64,000 bases of DNA. Source: Ovis canadensis (lineage: Eukaryota; Chordata; Mammalia; Artiodactyla; Bovidae). Of this stretch, positions 11,383 through 22,417 are shown piece after piece. Where the stretch lies: the NCBI RefSeq assembly GCF_042477335.2, contig NC_091249.1, positions 51,878,001 through 51,942,000 of the forward strand, read 5' to 3'. Both the position numbers and the translations under genes were made by a program. The notes beneath the pieces were generated by a model. The model had not been told where the DNA came from and searched no databases. It saw only the letters and a program-made list of their open reading frames with translations. How positions within the stretch are numbered: the stretch's first letter is position 1; each line of letters begins with the position of its first letter.

Positions 11383-13101
11383 CAGTTCAGTTCGGTCGTT
11401 CAGTTGTGTCCAACTCTTTGCGACCCCATGAATCGCAGCACACCAGGCCTCCCTGTCCATCACCAACTCCCGGAGTTCACCCAGACTCACGTCCATCGAG
11501 TCAGTGATGCCATCCGGCCATCTCATCCTCTGTCATCCCCTTCTCCTCCTGCCCCTCATCCCTCCCAGCATCAGTATTTTCCAATGAGTCAACTCTTCAC
11601 ATGAGGTGGCCAAAGTACTGGAGCTTCAGCTTTAGCATCATTCCTTCCAAAGAAATTCCAGGGCTGATCTCCTTCAGAATGGACTTGTTGGATCTCCTTG
11701 CAGTCCAAGGGACTCTCAAGAGTCTTCTCCAACACCACAGTTCAAAAGCATCAATTCTTCGGTGCTCAGCTTTCTTCACAGTCCAACTCTCACATCCATA
11801 CATGACTACTGGAAAAACCATAGCCTTGACTAGACAGACCTTTGTTGACAAAATAATGTCTCTGCTTTTGAATATGCTATCTAGCTTGGTCATAACTTTT
11901 CTTCCAAGGAGTAAGTGTCTTTTAATTTCATGGCTGCAGTCACCATCTGCAGTGATTTTGGAGCCCACAAAAATAAAGTTTGACACTGTTTGCACTGTTT
12001 CCCCATCTATTTCCCATGAAATGATGGGACCGGATGCCATGATCTTCGTTTTCTGAATGTTGAGCTTTAAGCCAACTTTTTCACTCTCCTCTTTCACTTT
12101 CATCAAGAGGCTTTTGAGTTCCTCTTCACTTTCTGCCATAAGGGTGGTGTCATCTGCATATCTGAGGTTATTGATATTTCTCCCAGCAATCTTGACTCCA
12201 GCTTGTGTTTCTTCCAGCCCAGCATTTCTCATGATGTACTCTGCATAGAAGTTAAATAAGCAGGATGACAATATACAGCCTTGATGTACTCCTTTTCCTA
12301 TTTGGAACCAGTCTGTTGTTCCATGTCCAGTTCTAACTGTTGCTTCCTGACCTGCATACAGATTTCTCAAGAGGCAGGTCAGGTGGTCTGGTATTCCCAT
12401 CTCTCTCAGAATTTTCCACAGTTTATTGTGATCCACACAGTCAAAGGCTTTGGCATAGTCAATAAAGCAGAAGTAGATGTTTTTCTGGAACTCTCTTGCT
12501 TTTTCCATGATCCAGTGGATGTTGGCAATTTGATCTCTGGTTCCTCTGCCTTTTCTAAAACCAGCTTGAACATCTGGAAGTTCATGGTTCATGTATTGCT
12601 GAAGCCTGGCTTGGAGAATTTTGAGCATTACTTTACTAGCATGTGAGATGAGTGCAATTGTGCGGTAGTTTGAGCATTCTTTGGCATTGCTTTTCTTTGG
12701 GATTGGAATGAAAACTGACCTTTTCCAGTCCTGTGGCCACTGCTGAGTCTTCCAAATTTGCTAGCACATTGAGTGCAGCACTTTCACAGCACCATCTTTC
12801 AGGATTTGAAATAGCTCTACTGGAATTCCATCACCTCCACTAGCTTTGTTCATAGGGATGCTTTCTAAGGCCAACTTGACTTCACGTTCCAGGATGTCTG
12901 GCTCTAGATTAGAGATCGCACCATCATGATTATCTGGGTTGTGAAAATCTTTTTTGTACAGTTCTTCTGTGTATTCTTGCCACCTCTTCTTAATATTTTC
13001 TGCTTTTGTTAGGTCCATACCATTTCTGTCCCTTATTGAGCCCACCTTTGCATGAAATGTTCCCTTGGTATCTCTAATTTTCTTGAAAAGATCTCTAGTC
13101 T
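11383..13101 (-). mobile_element. BovB LINE, antisense, 5' truncated, with long RT frame
   Basis: A 1.7-kb antisense BovB covers the end of the linker region, the whole RT domain and the 3' end. The tail (ttcagttcag) is at 11381-11390 and the 5' break is near 13101. It directly abuts the target duplication of the BovB at 11012-11367. Confidence 0.92.
11597..13045 (-). pseudogene. BovB reverse transcriptase, partial, nearly open
   Basis: This encodes the RT of the BovB polyprotein, which copies BovB RNA at the nicked target. On the minus strand, 13045-12761 is open (GGDGIPVELFQILKDGAVKVLH) and ends at a TAG that probably replaces a CAG. After it, 12628-11597 is open for 343 codons from its first Met. 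That part contains FIDYAKAFDCVDH, VHQGCILSSCLFNFYAEYI and the catalytic LRYADDTTLMAES. The endonuclease is absent (5' truncation), so no active protein is expected. It is the longest unbroken RT frame in the window. Confidence 0.85.
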
Positions 13102-14400
13102 TTCAAAGTCACCTCATTAACATAATAAAAGCCACCTTAAGTTGCTCTTATCACTGAGGAAATTTCAAGGGTTTTCCAAGGAGCTCTGTGCTGGAAACAA
13201 GAAGACTAAATATATACTTATCATTTTAAAATCACAACATCACTGCTCCCTTTCCCATTTAGGAAGTATATTTACAGCAGCTGTCTCCAGGAGCCCCCAC
13301 ACCAGGTATTCCACCCTCTACCCTGTCCCTCTTGGACAGAGCCTGACTGTCCAGATTGCCATCAGAGCATCAGGTGGCCTCAGCAGGCAGGGTCCCTGGA
13401 GGTCATCCAGCATGTCTCTCTTATGGATCCAACTGGTCTGACCCAAAGATTTTCATGCTGCACCACAGAAAACATACTGTCCTGCCACTCAGCTGCATCT
13501 TAAATTCCCCACTTCTCCCAGCAGCAGGAGTAGCCGCAGCATTCAGGCTTCCAGACCAGCCACACAGGAGCCAGTTTAGCTCTTCCCTTTCCCTCATCCT
13601 GGCATCCAGCCTATGGGCACAAAATCCAGCCCTGAAGGGCTGAAGAAACCATGAAGGGCATGCAATTCAGCTGCCCACGCAACACTTGGATTCCCTCTGA
13701 ATGGCCGGGGCCAAACTGTTGCCCAGACTCAGCCTGACCCACCTCCACACCAGGGAGTTGGTCACTTCCCGACATTGCCTGTCACATCTTGAAACAGTTA
13801 TGATGTTGAAAAGCGGCCTTAGGTTGAGCTGAAAATTGCCTCCCCATTGCTTCCCACACATACGTTTTCACTGTTCCTAATTTTTTTCTGGGTTGTCACA
13901 GGACGGACCTCCCTCCTCTATCTGTATCTTAGTCCTTTGAGCATTAAAGCTATGATCACGACTCCAGCGGGTAAATATCCCCCATCACTCCAGCTAGTCT
14001 TCCTATTACATATTTCAAGTCACTAACTGGTCTGGCCTCTCCTCCAGACATGCTCCAATTTATCCAAATCAGGTGTTGCAGACAGCGCTTATGGGCGCCA
14101 AAAGCCAGTGACATCAGTGGGTAAGATGGTTGGAGCACAACAGGGAGTGGCGGTGACTGCAGCAAAGAGAGTAGTTGCCCTGGTTACTGGAAACAACCAT
14201 TTCTGTTTCAGCCAGTTGTCCCCACTCAGAAGTGGGACCCCAGTTTTGCCAGATCTCTCACTTTCTAATAGAAACAGGAAATCTGGATTTGTATTTGAAA
14301 TGTCCTGATTTTTAAAAATTGGTAAATAATTAAAATGAAACACTGTATGTGTCAATACTGTGCAGGCAAAACAAAAACCCATGGGCACCAGTATGTAATT
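13102..14400. other. Intergenic unique sequence
   Basis: No gene or repeat that I can name. Open frames here (up to about 99 codons) have no recognisable domain. Confidence 0.5.
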
Positions 14401-14401
14401 T

Positions 14402-14612
14402 CTGTCTGTAGTTGCTAAGTCATGTCTAACACTTTTGCGACCCCATGGACTGTAGCCCATGAGGCTCTTCTGTCCATGGGATTTCCCAGGCAAGAATCCT
14501 GGAGTGGGTTGCCATTTCCTTCTCTAGGGAATCTTCCTGACCTGGGGATTGAAACTGTGTCTCCTGCATTGGCAGGCGGGTTCTTTACCACTGCACCACC
14601 AGGGAAGGCCAG
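14402..14612 (-). mobile_element. Bov-tA SINE, antisense
   Basis: The reverse complement begins with the tRNA-Glu-derived head (ggccttccctggtggtgcag) at 14612 and continues into the BovA body (ccatggacagaagagcctca at about 14478-14459). Confidence 0.85.
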
Positions 14613-15257
14613 TGTTTGGTCTACAGGCATCGAAAAATGTGCCACCTAAAACTGAATGTGACACTCAGAGGTGGCTGCTGACCTATCCCCTCCATCCTTC
14701 CTTGGGAAAGTATTTTCCCTCTCTCTCAGTGTCAACTATTTCAACATCTCTCATCAGGACTGGGTCTGTAGGATCCTGACCAGCAGCCATCTCTACCTCT
14801 CCTGCGTCCTGCTCCTCACTGTGGAGGGCGTGTCCATCACCCCGGTCCCTGTCCTCGGACCTACTGTGGCCAGACCTCCATCAGCCAGGTCTGCTTCCTT
14901 CTGGAGAGCAGACAGACCAGGAGCATGGTAACATGCTCCCTCAGCCTGCCCCCTCTTCTGATAGAAGTCCGCCCTCTTCTGCCCAATCCTCCACACCTTT
15001 ACTCAAGCCAGGCCTCCCTCCAAGGATGCCTTCCTCCTCCCCCACCCACAGGCTTACCTCTTCCTAAGGCCTTTCCTGGCAGTGTGAGCCCTTCTCTGCC
15101 TCTTATACTTTGCCACATCTGTAATATGGGGAGAATGACAGACCCAATTCAAAGAGCGTTTGAAGAATAAATGAGCGACATGTGTCACCTGCTTGGAGCA
15201 GTACCGGGCACACAGGAAGCGTCCAGTGAACACAAACTGTGACTATTAATACCCACT
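14613..15257. other. Intergenic unique sequence
   Basis: This stretch has no recognisable gene, repeat or RNA. It is moderately GC-rich and has several short frames without known domains. Confidence 0.45.
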
Positions 15258-15273
15258 TAGCACTGAATCCACA

Positions 15274-15479
15274 GGGGCTTTCCTGGTGGCTCAGACGGCA
15301 AAGAATTTGCATGCAGTGCAGGAGACTTGGGTTCACCCCCTGGGTCAGGAAGATCCCCTGGAGAAGGCAGTGGCACCCCACTCCAGTATTCTTGCCTGGA
15401 GAATCAATGGGCAGAAGAGCCTGGCGGGCTACAGTCCATAGGGTTGCAAAGAGTCGGACGTAACTGAGCAAGTTAAGCC
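15274..15479 (+). mobile_element. Bov-tA SINE with perfect 16-bp target-site duplication
   Basis: The tRNA-derived head (ggggctttcctggtggctca) is followed by the BovA body, ending gagtcggacgtaactgagc. Perfect direct repeats tagcactgaatccaca lie at 15258-15273 and 15480-15495, marking retrotransposition by LINE machinery. Confidence 0.93.
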
Positions 15480-15579
15480 TAGCACTGAATCCACAAGCTG
15501 TCTTGTGCCTTTTCACATTTGCTACTCACATCTTTCTACCTAAATGATGAAAGAAGCCTGGATGTGCACACTGGCAGAC

Positions 15580-15745
15580 CTGGGACTGAATTCCATCTCT
15601 CCCACGTTTTACCCTGGTGAAGTCACACAACCTCTCTTGGCCTCTGTCTCTGCAACTGTGAAATGGAGCTAATGGCTCCTACTTCTCAGGATTGTGATAA
15701 GGATCAAATGAGGCAATGTCTGCAAATGCTCTAAGTAAACTGGGA
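15580..15745 (+). repeat. MIR element, diverged
   Basis: The MIR core order is visible: a gtgaagtcacacaacctctct-like segment, then ctgtgaaatggagctaatgg, then gattgtgataaggatcaaat. Confidence 0.6.
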
Positions 15746-16599
15746 AGAAACACTGTAAGAATGACCAGTTTCTGGAGGAGGAAATTCCAGACCAGCCACA
15801 ATACTGCTGGATTGAAGGGCAGGTGGTCCCATCTTTGGGTAGACCTAGAAGATTCTTTTGTTGAAAGTTCAGCAAATGGTTCTTGAACAGCCACTCTGGG
15901 CCAGACACCATGCAGAGTTACTGCAAATGTGAGGGCCCAACCATCAGAGTAAAGGGTTAAGTCACCTTAGAGGTGGTCTCACCAGCCCTCCACTCAGCAC
16001 CCCCTCTCTGTGCAGATCCTCACCTGGGACCCTGTATTCCCACACCTCCTGACTTCTCTTCCAGGCCCCGCCCACTCCTGTCAGTGCTGCCGGAATAACC
16101 TTAGGGCAACACATCCATTCATTCACTCATTCATGCATTATATTATTTATTCAGTAATTACCAGCCTTCCGAAAAGTGAAACAGACCAGAATCCCTGCCC
16201 CTCATGGGTTTCATATTCTAATAACTCTAGTAACTCATTACCCAATTTCTTGGCTTTAAAAGCTCGTTGGTCTTCAATTACTTATGCTAGAGTCAAATCT
16301 TGAGCTTGGTTTTTGAGTTCACATCTGGCTCCACTCCCTTCCAGCACCTCCCCACTTTCATAGGAAGGTGTTCCGAAGGGCTCCAGATGGGCCACCCCCT
16401 TAGACTTAGTTTTCTGAGTTTCCTTGTTGTTCCTTCAGGCTGGGAAAGTCCTCTTTCAAGTTAGAGGCAGCTGAATGTTTCATCTATAGGAGAATCTGTT
16501 CTCAGCCCTGTCCATGAGCTCTACCACACTCACCTGGGAGCTCTCGAAGGTCATTTTTCTTTTGTTTCCCTGACATCTACAGAGTGGATGCTCAACTAT

Positions 16600-16600
<1 letters not shown>
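15746..16600. other. Intergenic sequence, mostly unrecognised
   Basis: Unique-looking sequence; cattcattcactcattcatg at 16115-16135 may be a remnant of an old repeat. No gene seen. Confidence 0.4.

Positions 16601-16631
<31 letters not shown>
16601..16631. repeat. (TG)n microsatellite
   Basis: About 15 uninterrupted TG units; likely length-polymorphic. Confidence 0.97.
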
Positions 16632-16632
<1 letters not shown>

Positions 16633-17427
16633 GAGAAAGAAGCTTGTAATGAAGATGGCCAGAGGAGAAAAGCAGAGAGCACCCTTCAAAGCAGAGATGA
16701 CAGCCTCAGGGAGGCTGTCCTTGTGGCCTGGGCCTGGATGAATGAGCAGGATATGACCACAGGAAGGAGGACCGCCTGTCAGGCAGAGAGATGCAGGCAC
16801 AGTGTGGCCAGAATCATGGGACACCCTAAGGAGCCATCCAGTGTTCCACGGGGAGAAGAAGGTAAGAAAAGGAATGGACAGAGAAAGAAGGTGGGATGGA
16901 GGACATGTCCCCTGAGTTGGAAAAGTCTTGAATGTCAAGCTGGGGTATCTGAGCTTAGCAGGCCAGGGGTCAAAAGCTCAGGTGGAACAAGGGCAGGTTA
17001 AGGAGACGAATCTGGCCCAGAAGACTCAGGGGAAGTGCAGACTAGGGCCTTTCTACAAGGGAAAGGCACTCTTAGCTCCCTGTGATGGAGCCAAAGTTTG
17101 AAATCTGGGCTCAGGCTGCTGTAGCCACCTTTTAAAAAAAGAAGCCAGAAATCCAGTCTTTATAGTGAAATGTTCTGATGGAAAACACCACCACTGCCAC
17201 CACCAAACCTGTTTATAGGTCTTGAGTTTGCAGTCTCTGGGTCAGAATTTTAGGTGGCAAGATCAGAGATGTGTGTTGGCCTCGTAAGCTGGAGACTGGT
17301 GTGGAACAAGGCCCAGGGAGGGGCAGGAGTAGAAGCAGCTGCAGAGGATTGGAGGGGGCTACAGTAGTTCAGGTGGGCTTGAGTCAGGGGTGAGGATGGA
17401 AAGGAGAGGAGAAGTGGGGCAGGGGTA
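16632..17427. other. Intergenic sequence
   Basis: No recognisable gene or repeat. The 137-codon frame that begins in the TG repeat (16588-17001) shows no domain. Confidence 0.4.
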
Positions 17428-17590
17428 AGGTTGCCAGACAAAACACTGAAACCCCCAGTTAAATTTCAATGTTTCAGAGTAACAAATTATTTTTTTCATA
17501 TTAAAAAGTTGTATAACAGGTAACTCACTGTTAACCTGAATTTCCAATTTGCCTAGGAGTGCTGTGTTTTTATTCGCTAGACCTGGTAAT
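17428..17590. repeat. Palindromic MITE-like ancient repeat
   Basis: The left end (ggttgccagacaaaacactg) and the reverse complement of the right end (ttaccaggtctagcgaataa and onward) match the two ends of a common old mammalian palindromic repeat. Internal blocks cccagttaaatttcaatgtt (sense) and their inverted counterpart near 17530-17550 support an inverted-repeat structure of about 160 bp. Confidence 0.5.
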
Positions 17591-17999
17591 CTTGCAGATT
17601 ATGGGCTATGGAACTGAGAGCACCAGATGAAGAACTAACCATCGTGGGGAGTGTCCCAGGTGGCTCAGGGCAGGGCAGCAGCACCTAGGGGCCTGGTGAG
17701 GACAGCTCGGCCTATGCACGCAGACCCGCGCCACCAGCCTGGATCAAAGAGCTGGGAGAATCCCAGAGGCGGGCGCTCCTGCTTCCTTGCTTCAGTCCAG
17801 CCTCTGCAGGCTGACCCTCAGGCTGGGCTCAGGAACAGTCAGGAGATCCGAAGCCTCTGGAGTTGAGGAGGAACAGGCAGACCCCATCCTCCCAGGGGAC
17901 TTTCCCTGCAGCACAACAAAGCACTCCCCGCCCCATGTCTTTCCATCAGGTCAGCTGAGCAGGGCTCCCTATCTCTGAGCCTCTCCACGATCACCGCAC

Positions 18000-18150
18000 C
18001 TCCCCAACCAGCTGCTCTGGCAGGCAGGGCAGCGCATGCGCACCTGGATGCAACCAGACCGGGGCGGGACCTGCTCTTCGCTGAACCCAGTGGACAGGTG
18101 GGGTCCGCGCCAGCTTTCCGTCTCTCTCTCTGCGGGTCTTGCCGGCTCCT
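18000..18150. promoter_or_regulatory. Orphan CpG cluster with NRF1-type palindrome
   Basis: About ten CpGs fall in roughly 140 bp, in a region otherwise poor in CpG. gcgcatgcgc at 18032-18041 is the NRF1 consensus palindrome. ggggcgggac at 18061-18070 is a GC-box for Sp1-type factors. No known gene begins here. It may be the promoter of a non-coding transcript or a decayed promoter. Confidence 0.4.
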
Positions 18151-18544
18151 CATCATCCTGGACCTGCTTTCACATCTGGTAGTCCCACCAGCCTTGACTT
18201 TGAACCCAGTTCTCTCTCCAGAGGATCTGAACCTCAGAACTTCAGTAATATGCAGAGGGTGACAGGAGGGCATTTTTGCCCTTTCCTGTTTAAACCCCAA
18301 GGTATTCTGATCTGTTGTACCCTGCATCCTCTCCCTGCCCCGCCATCCTCCATCTCTCCCTCCCCGTCTGTTTCTGCCCCCCACTCTGTCCTTTCTCCTG
18401 TTTTCTTTCCCTCTCTCCCCATGTCCCGATATCCCTCAACTATTCTGTTCTCTTGCTCTCCATTTGTCTTGATCACGTAACTGCTCAAAAATTTCTCCTG
18501 GATTCCCTAAGAAACAGAGACAAACTATCACTCGTCCACTGAAT

Positions 18545-18759
18545 GCTGTGCTGTGCTAAGTCCATCAGTCGTGTCCGACTCTTTGGGACCCCAGGGACTG
18601 TAGCCGCCGAGCTCCTCTGTCCATGGGGATTCTCCAGGCAAGAATACTGGAGTGGGTTGCCATGCCCTCTCTTAGGGATCTTCCCAACCCAGGGATTGAA
18701 GCCAGGTCTCCTGCATTGCAGGCAGATTCTTTACTGACTGAACTACCAGGGAAGCCCCT
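18545..18759 (-). mobile_element. Bov-tA SINE, antisense, with 10-bp target-site duplication
   Basis: The reverse complement reads from the tRNA head at 18759 to the BovA end at 18545. Direct repeats tccactgaat flank it at 18535-18544 and 18760-18769. Confidence 0.9.
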
Positions 18760-18769
18760 TCCACTGAAT

Positions 18770-19612
18770 ATCACCAAATAAAACTGACAGCCGCTGAACC
18801 TGCACTGGCAAAATGTTTGGCTTTAAAAGGTTGAAAAAGTCAAATCTTCTTGACATAACTTAGATCTGCAAAACCTGATCCAGAAGACTGGACTTCACAG
18901 AAATAACAGTTGCAAGAGGAAATGCAAACTGACTCACGGAGAAACTGATTTTAAAGTTAGATTAAATAAAGTTAAATTGAAAAGCAGTGATAAAGAAAAT
19001 AATTTTTTGCAAAATAAACTTTAAATGCAAAAAATAAGAAACTGTGCTGTATTTAAACTTTTTCAGCAAAATTATTTGCTTTAATGCAATATGTTCAAAA
19101 AATGCTTTATCAATCCAAGAAAAAATCATCAGTGTTGGCAAAAATTATGGTTAAAATATTTCCATTCAAGAAAACCACAGGGTCAAAGGTCAAAGTCTTT
19201 CTGTTGAAGACTCGCAATTTTATATATCACTGCCTAAACTCCAGACCCAAATATGCAGTTGCCCATGGAACACTCTCTCTCGGACAGTCCAAAGCCTCAT
19301 CAAATATATATACCCAAAACCAAACTGCTGATCTTCTGTTCCCAAATTGTTCTTCCTCTCAGACAACTATCTCTGAGACTGGGAATCTATTACCCATTCA
19401 GTCACTCATGCCAAACACAATAAAAAACGAAGTCCATCATGTCAACATCCAGAGTAGCTCTCAAAATCTGTCCTCTTTCCAGCTCTACTTCTAATATCCT
19501 ATTGAAGCTTACAGCATCTTCCATATAGCCTTCCACTGGCCTTCCCAAAACCATTCTTGTACTCTCTGATGTATCCTCCACAATGGTAGTTTAATAGTCT
19601 AAAAGGCAACCA
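18770..19612. other. Intergenic, AT-rich, unrecognised
   Basis: AT-rich between 18830 and 19160. The 136-codon frame at 19084-19494 has no known domain. I see no gene. Confidence 0.4.
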
Positions 19613-19848
19613 GGGGAATTTCCTGGCAGGCCAGTAGTTAGGACTCAGCACTGTTGCTGCTGGGGTGGGGTTCTATCCCTGGTTGGAAGACTGCTGCTGC
19701 TGCTGCTAAGTCGCTTCAGTCGTGTCCAACTCCGTGCGACCCCATAGACGGCAGCCCACCAGGCTCCCTGGTCCCTGGGATTCTCCAGGCAAGAACACTG
19801 GAGTGGGTTGCCATTTCCTGCAAGTCTTGCAGCAAGGCCAAAAACAGA
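19613..19848 (+). mobile_element. CHR-type SINE interrupted by an antisense BOV-A2 piece
   Basis: An older tRNA-derived SINE head (aatttcctggcaggccagta) runs to about 19689 and its A-rich end (gcaaggccaaaaacag) is at 19830-19848. Between them, 19690-19820 is antisense BOV-A2: gctgctgctgctaagtcgct, then the BovA body. The insert is 5' truncated. Confidence 0.7.
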
Positions 19849-19980
19849 AGTAAACATTTAGAAGGACAAATAAAGAAGGACATTTCTTACAGTAAAGGCA
19901 GTCTAGATATTGTGAACACGACCTCCTGCTGAAGACAGCTAAAAGAGCTGGTCAAATGTTCATAAAATTCACACACACAC

Positions 19981-20100
19981 CTTTTTTTGGCGGGGGTTGG
20001 GGAGCGCAGTATGGCTTGGAGGATCTTAGTTCCCTGACCAGGGATAGATCCCCAGCCCCAGGCAGTAAAAGCCCGGAATCCTAACACTAGACAGCCATGG
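19981..20100 (-). mobile_element. CHR-type SINE, antisense, with 15-bp target-site duplication
   Basis: The minus strand carries a short tRNA-derived SINE ending in an A-run (ttttttt at 19983-19989). Direct repeats aattcacacacacac flank it at 19966-19980 and 20101-20115. Confidence 0.8.
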
Positions 20101-20334
20101 AATTCACACACACACATACACACACACTCTCTCTCTTAAAAGCATCAAGGAGCTAACAAGATAGTGAGGAACTGCTGTGCCAAGGTCCTGCAGAGGACAG
20201 GATTCCAAAGAGGTGATCCTGATACTTGATGCTATGGTTCTCCTCAGAAGCTTTTGCCAAGTGCATAGAAGTGGCTGAGAGACCAAGCTCACTTCTAGTG
20301 GCCTTGCATGGCTGGAGACAAAAATCAGAGACAG

Positions 20335-20951
20335 GGGGCTTCCCTGGTGGCCCAGTGGTAAAGAATTGGACTGTCAAGGGAGACAAGTGTTCGATCCCTG
20401 GTCCAGGAAGATCCCACATGCTTTGGAGTAATTAAGCCCACGCATCACAACTATTGAGCCTGTGCTCTAGAGTCGGCAAGCCACAATTACTGAAGCCTGC
20501 GTGCCCTAGAGTCCATGCTGCTGCTGCTGCTGCTGCTAAGTCACTTCAGTCGTGTCTGACTCTGTGCGACCCCATAGACGACAGCCCACCAGGCTCCTCT
20601 GTCCCTGGGATTCTCAGGCAAGAACACTGGAGTGGGTTGCCATTTCCTTCTCCAGTGCATGAAAGTGAAAAGTGAAAGTGAAGAGGCTCAGTCGTGCCCG
20701 ACTCTTAGCGACCCCATGGACTGCAGCCTACCAGGCTCCTCCATCCATGGGATTTTCCAGGCAAGAGTACTGGAGTGGGGTATCATTGCCTTCTCCGGCC
20801 CTAGAGCCCATACTCTGCAACAAAAGAAGCCACTGCTTTGAGAAGCCCATTCACCACAATTAGAGAGTAGCTCTGCTGCTCACTGAGACTAGAGAAAAGA
20901 CTGCACTGCAAAGAGAACCCAGCATATAAAATAAATAAATAAATAAATAAA
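20335..20951 (+). mobile_element. CHR-type SINE interrupted by BOV-A2
   Basis: The head (ggggcttccctggtggccca) and body (cacaactattgagcctgtgc) run to 20515, and the body resumes at 20798 (ctagagcccatactctgcaa). The element ends in an (AAAT)n tail at about 20929-20951. A complete antisense BOV-A2 fills 20516-20797. Confidence 0.85.
20516..20797 (-). mobile_element. BOV-A2 SINE, antisense, nested, with 13-bp target-site duplication
   Basis: Two BovA-like monomers are visible on the minus strand, ending with the gca/gct triplet run (20517-20537). Direct repeats gccctagagtcca (20503-20515) and gccctagagccca (20798-20810), one mismatch, show where it entered the older SINE. Confidence 0.9.
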
Positions 20952-21134
20952 GTAGTCAGGGGCCTACCAAGGGTGGTGGACTGACAAACCAGATCAACAT
21001 TGGGCTTGGCCCCAAAGAACTGCACCCCAGAAGTAAAAATGAACTGAAAGCAAAACTGCCCTTCCCTGAATGGTAGTCAAGCTCTGAGTCATTCAGGTGC
21101 CCCAGAAAACATCATGCCCTAAGTATGAACTAAC

Positions 21135-21870
21135 ATGATCTCAGTTTGCTAATCCCTCCAGGCACCTGGCAAGAGCAACAGAAAATTCTCCTTGGTGAAT
21201 GACAAAATCACCTCATATCAAATTATTCTCTAAAATAATTTCACAAACACAATATTCAACATGCAAAAATAACCAGACACAGGAGGAAGTAAGATTCCTT
21301 GAGCAAAACCCTTTGGAAATAATAATCAATAGAAACAGAGCTGGAGGAACTCCAGACTATAAAACAAATTACATTTACTATGTTTAAGAAATTAAATACT
21401 AAAATTGGAAATTTCAGCAAGGAACTAGGAACTCCATAAAATTATATGGCACATGCAAAAACAGAATAAATAAAAACTCAAAGTTTAAATTATAAACTGA
21501 GTTGATGGTTTAACAGCAGATTTGACATGACTGAAGAATGGATTGCTGAACAGGAAGGTTGGTCAGAAGAAATGAACCAGAAAGAAGTATGGAAAGACAA
21601 AAGGATGGAAAATACAGAAGCTAAAAGTTATAATAAGATCTGACATACTTCTAATTGCAGTTCCAGAAGGAAAGAAGAAAGAGAGACCAGAACAGAGACG
21701 ATATTCAAAAGATGAGTGGAGAATATTCCAGAATGGATAGAAGATATTAATCTACAGATTTGAGAACTCAAATGGCTCCCACCAGAATAAATAAAAAGAA
21801 ATCCATGCCTTGATCCATCATAGTGAAACTGTAGAATCTCAAAGAGAAAAATGGTAAACACATCCAAAGG
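21135..21870 (+). mobile_element. Ancient L1M fragment (5' region to ORF1)
   Basis: The sequence follows the old L1M layout around ORF1, for example caaaaataaccagacacagg at 21266, aggaactccagacta at 21345, and taaataaaaagaaatccatg at 21788. No intact frame. The same element appears to resume at 24505. Confidence 0.65.
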
Positions 21871-21949
21871 GAAATAGGAAATAATGCTGGCTATTTACTT
21901 CTTGTCTCTCAGGTCTTAACCCACCCTTTCATAACCAGCTCTGTGATGT

Positions 21950-22335
21950 TAGGGGCGAGGGTTTGGAAGCCATATTTCCCAGGCCCCCTTGCCAGCTGAC
22001 TTTCTATTCAGTTCTGCCAATGGGAGGCACTAAAAGAAGATTAACATGTAGGAGAAGGGGATTCCTTCCTGCCCACGTCACTTTAGGAGCCTCCAGCTCC
22101 TTTCAATTCTTCCAGCACAAGTCATACAAAACCCCCTCCCAGGTAATAGCGCTAGCCAGCAGGGCCCTTCCTATGGTCGACCCAGCACAGCTGCAGGTCC
22201 TTCTTCAAGCCTCTAGGTCCTGCTACCCTGCCTCTTCCCTTTTATCCTTCTAGGCCAAGGGATGGCAGCTGCTTCCTGTAATTACTAATATCTGGGTAAA
22301 CTCAACATCCTCTTTTGCTCTTGCTGCCTTCAAAA
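21950..22335 (+). repeat. Ancient interspersed repeat, unassigned
   Basis: Phrases such as ttctgccaatgggaggcact at 22012 and ctgcttcctgtaattactaa at 22269 resemble an old mammalian repeat that I cannot name. No coding frame. Confidence 0.3.
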
Positions 22336-22417
22336 ATATGTGTAAACAACTCATCTTGTATATTATATCCCTTTTGTTTGAAAAACTAACATAATTTATA
22401 TTTTCCTGGGCGTACCC

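Noticed and set aside
15274-15479. tRNA-like sequences at the heads of Bov-tA and CHR copies
   Set aside because: These are SINE heads derived from tRNA-Glu, joined to BovA or CHR bodies and flanked by target duplications; they are not tRNA genes.
17839-18384. 181-codon antisense frame next to the CpG cluster
   Set aside because: Arg/Gly-rich composition, no recognisable domain, overlaps other frames.
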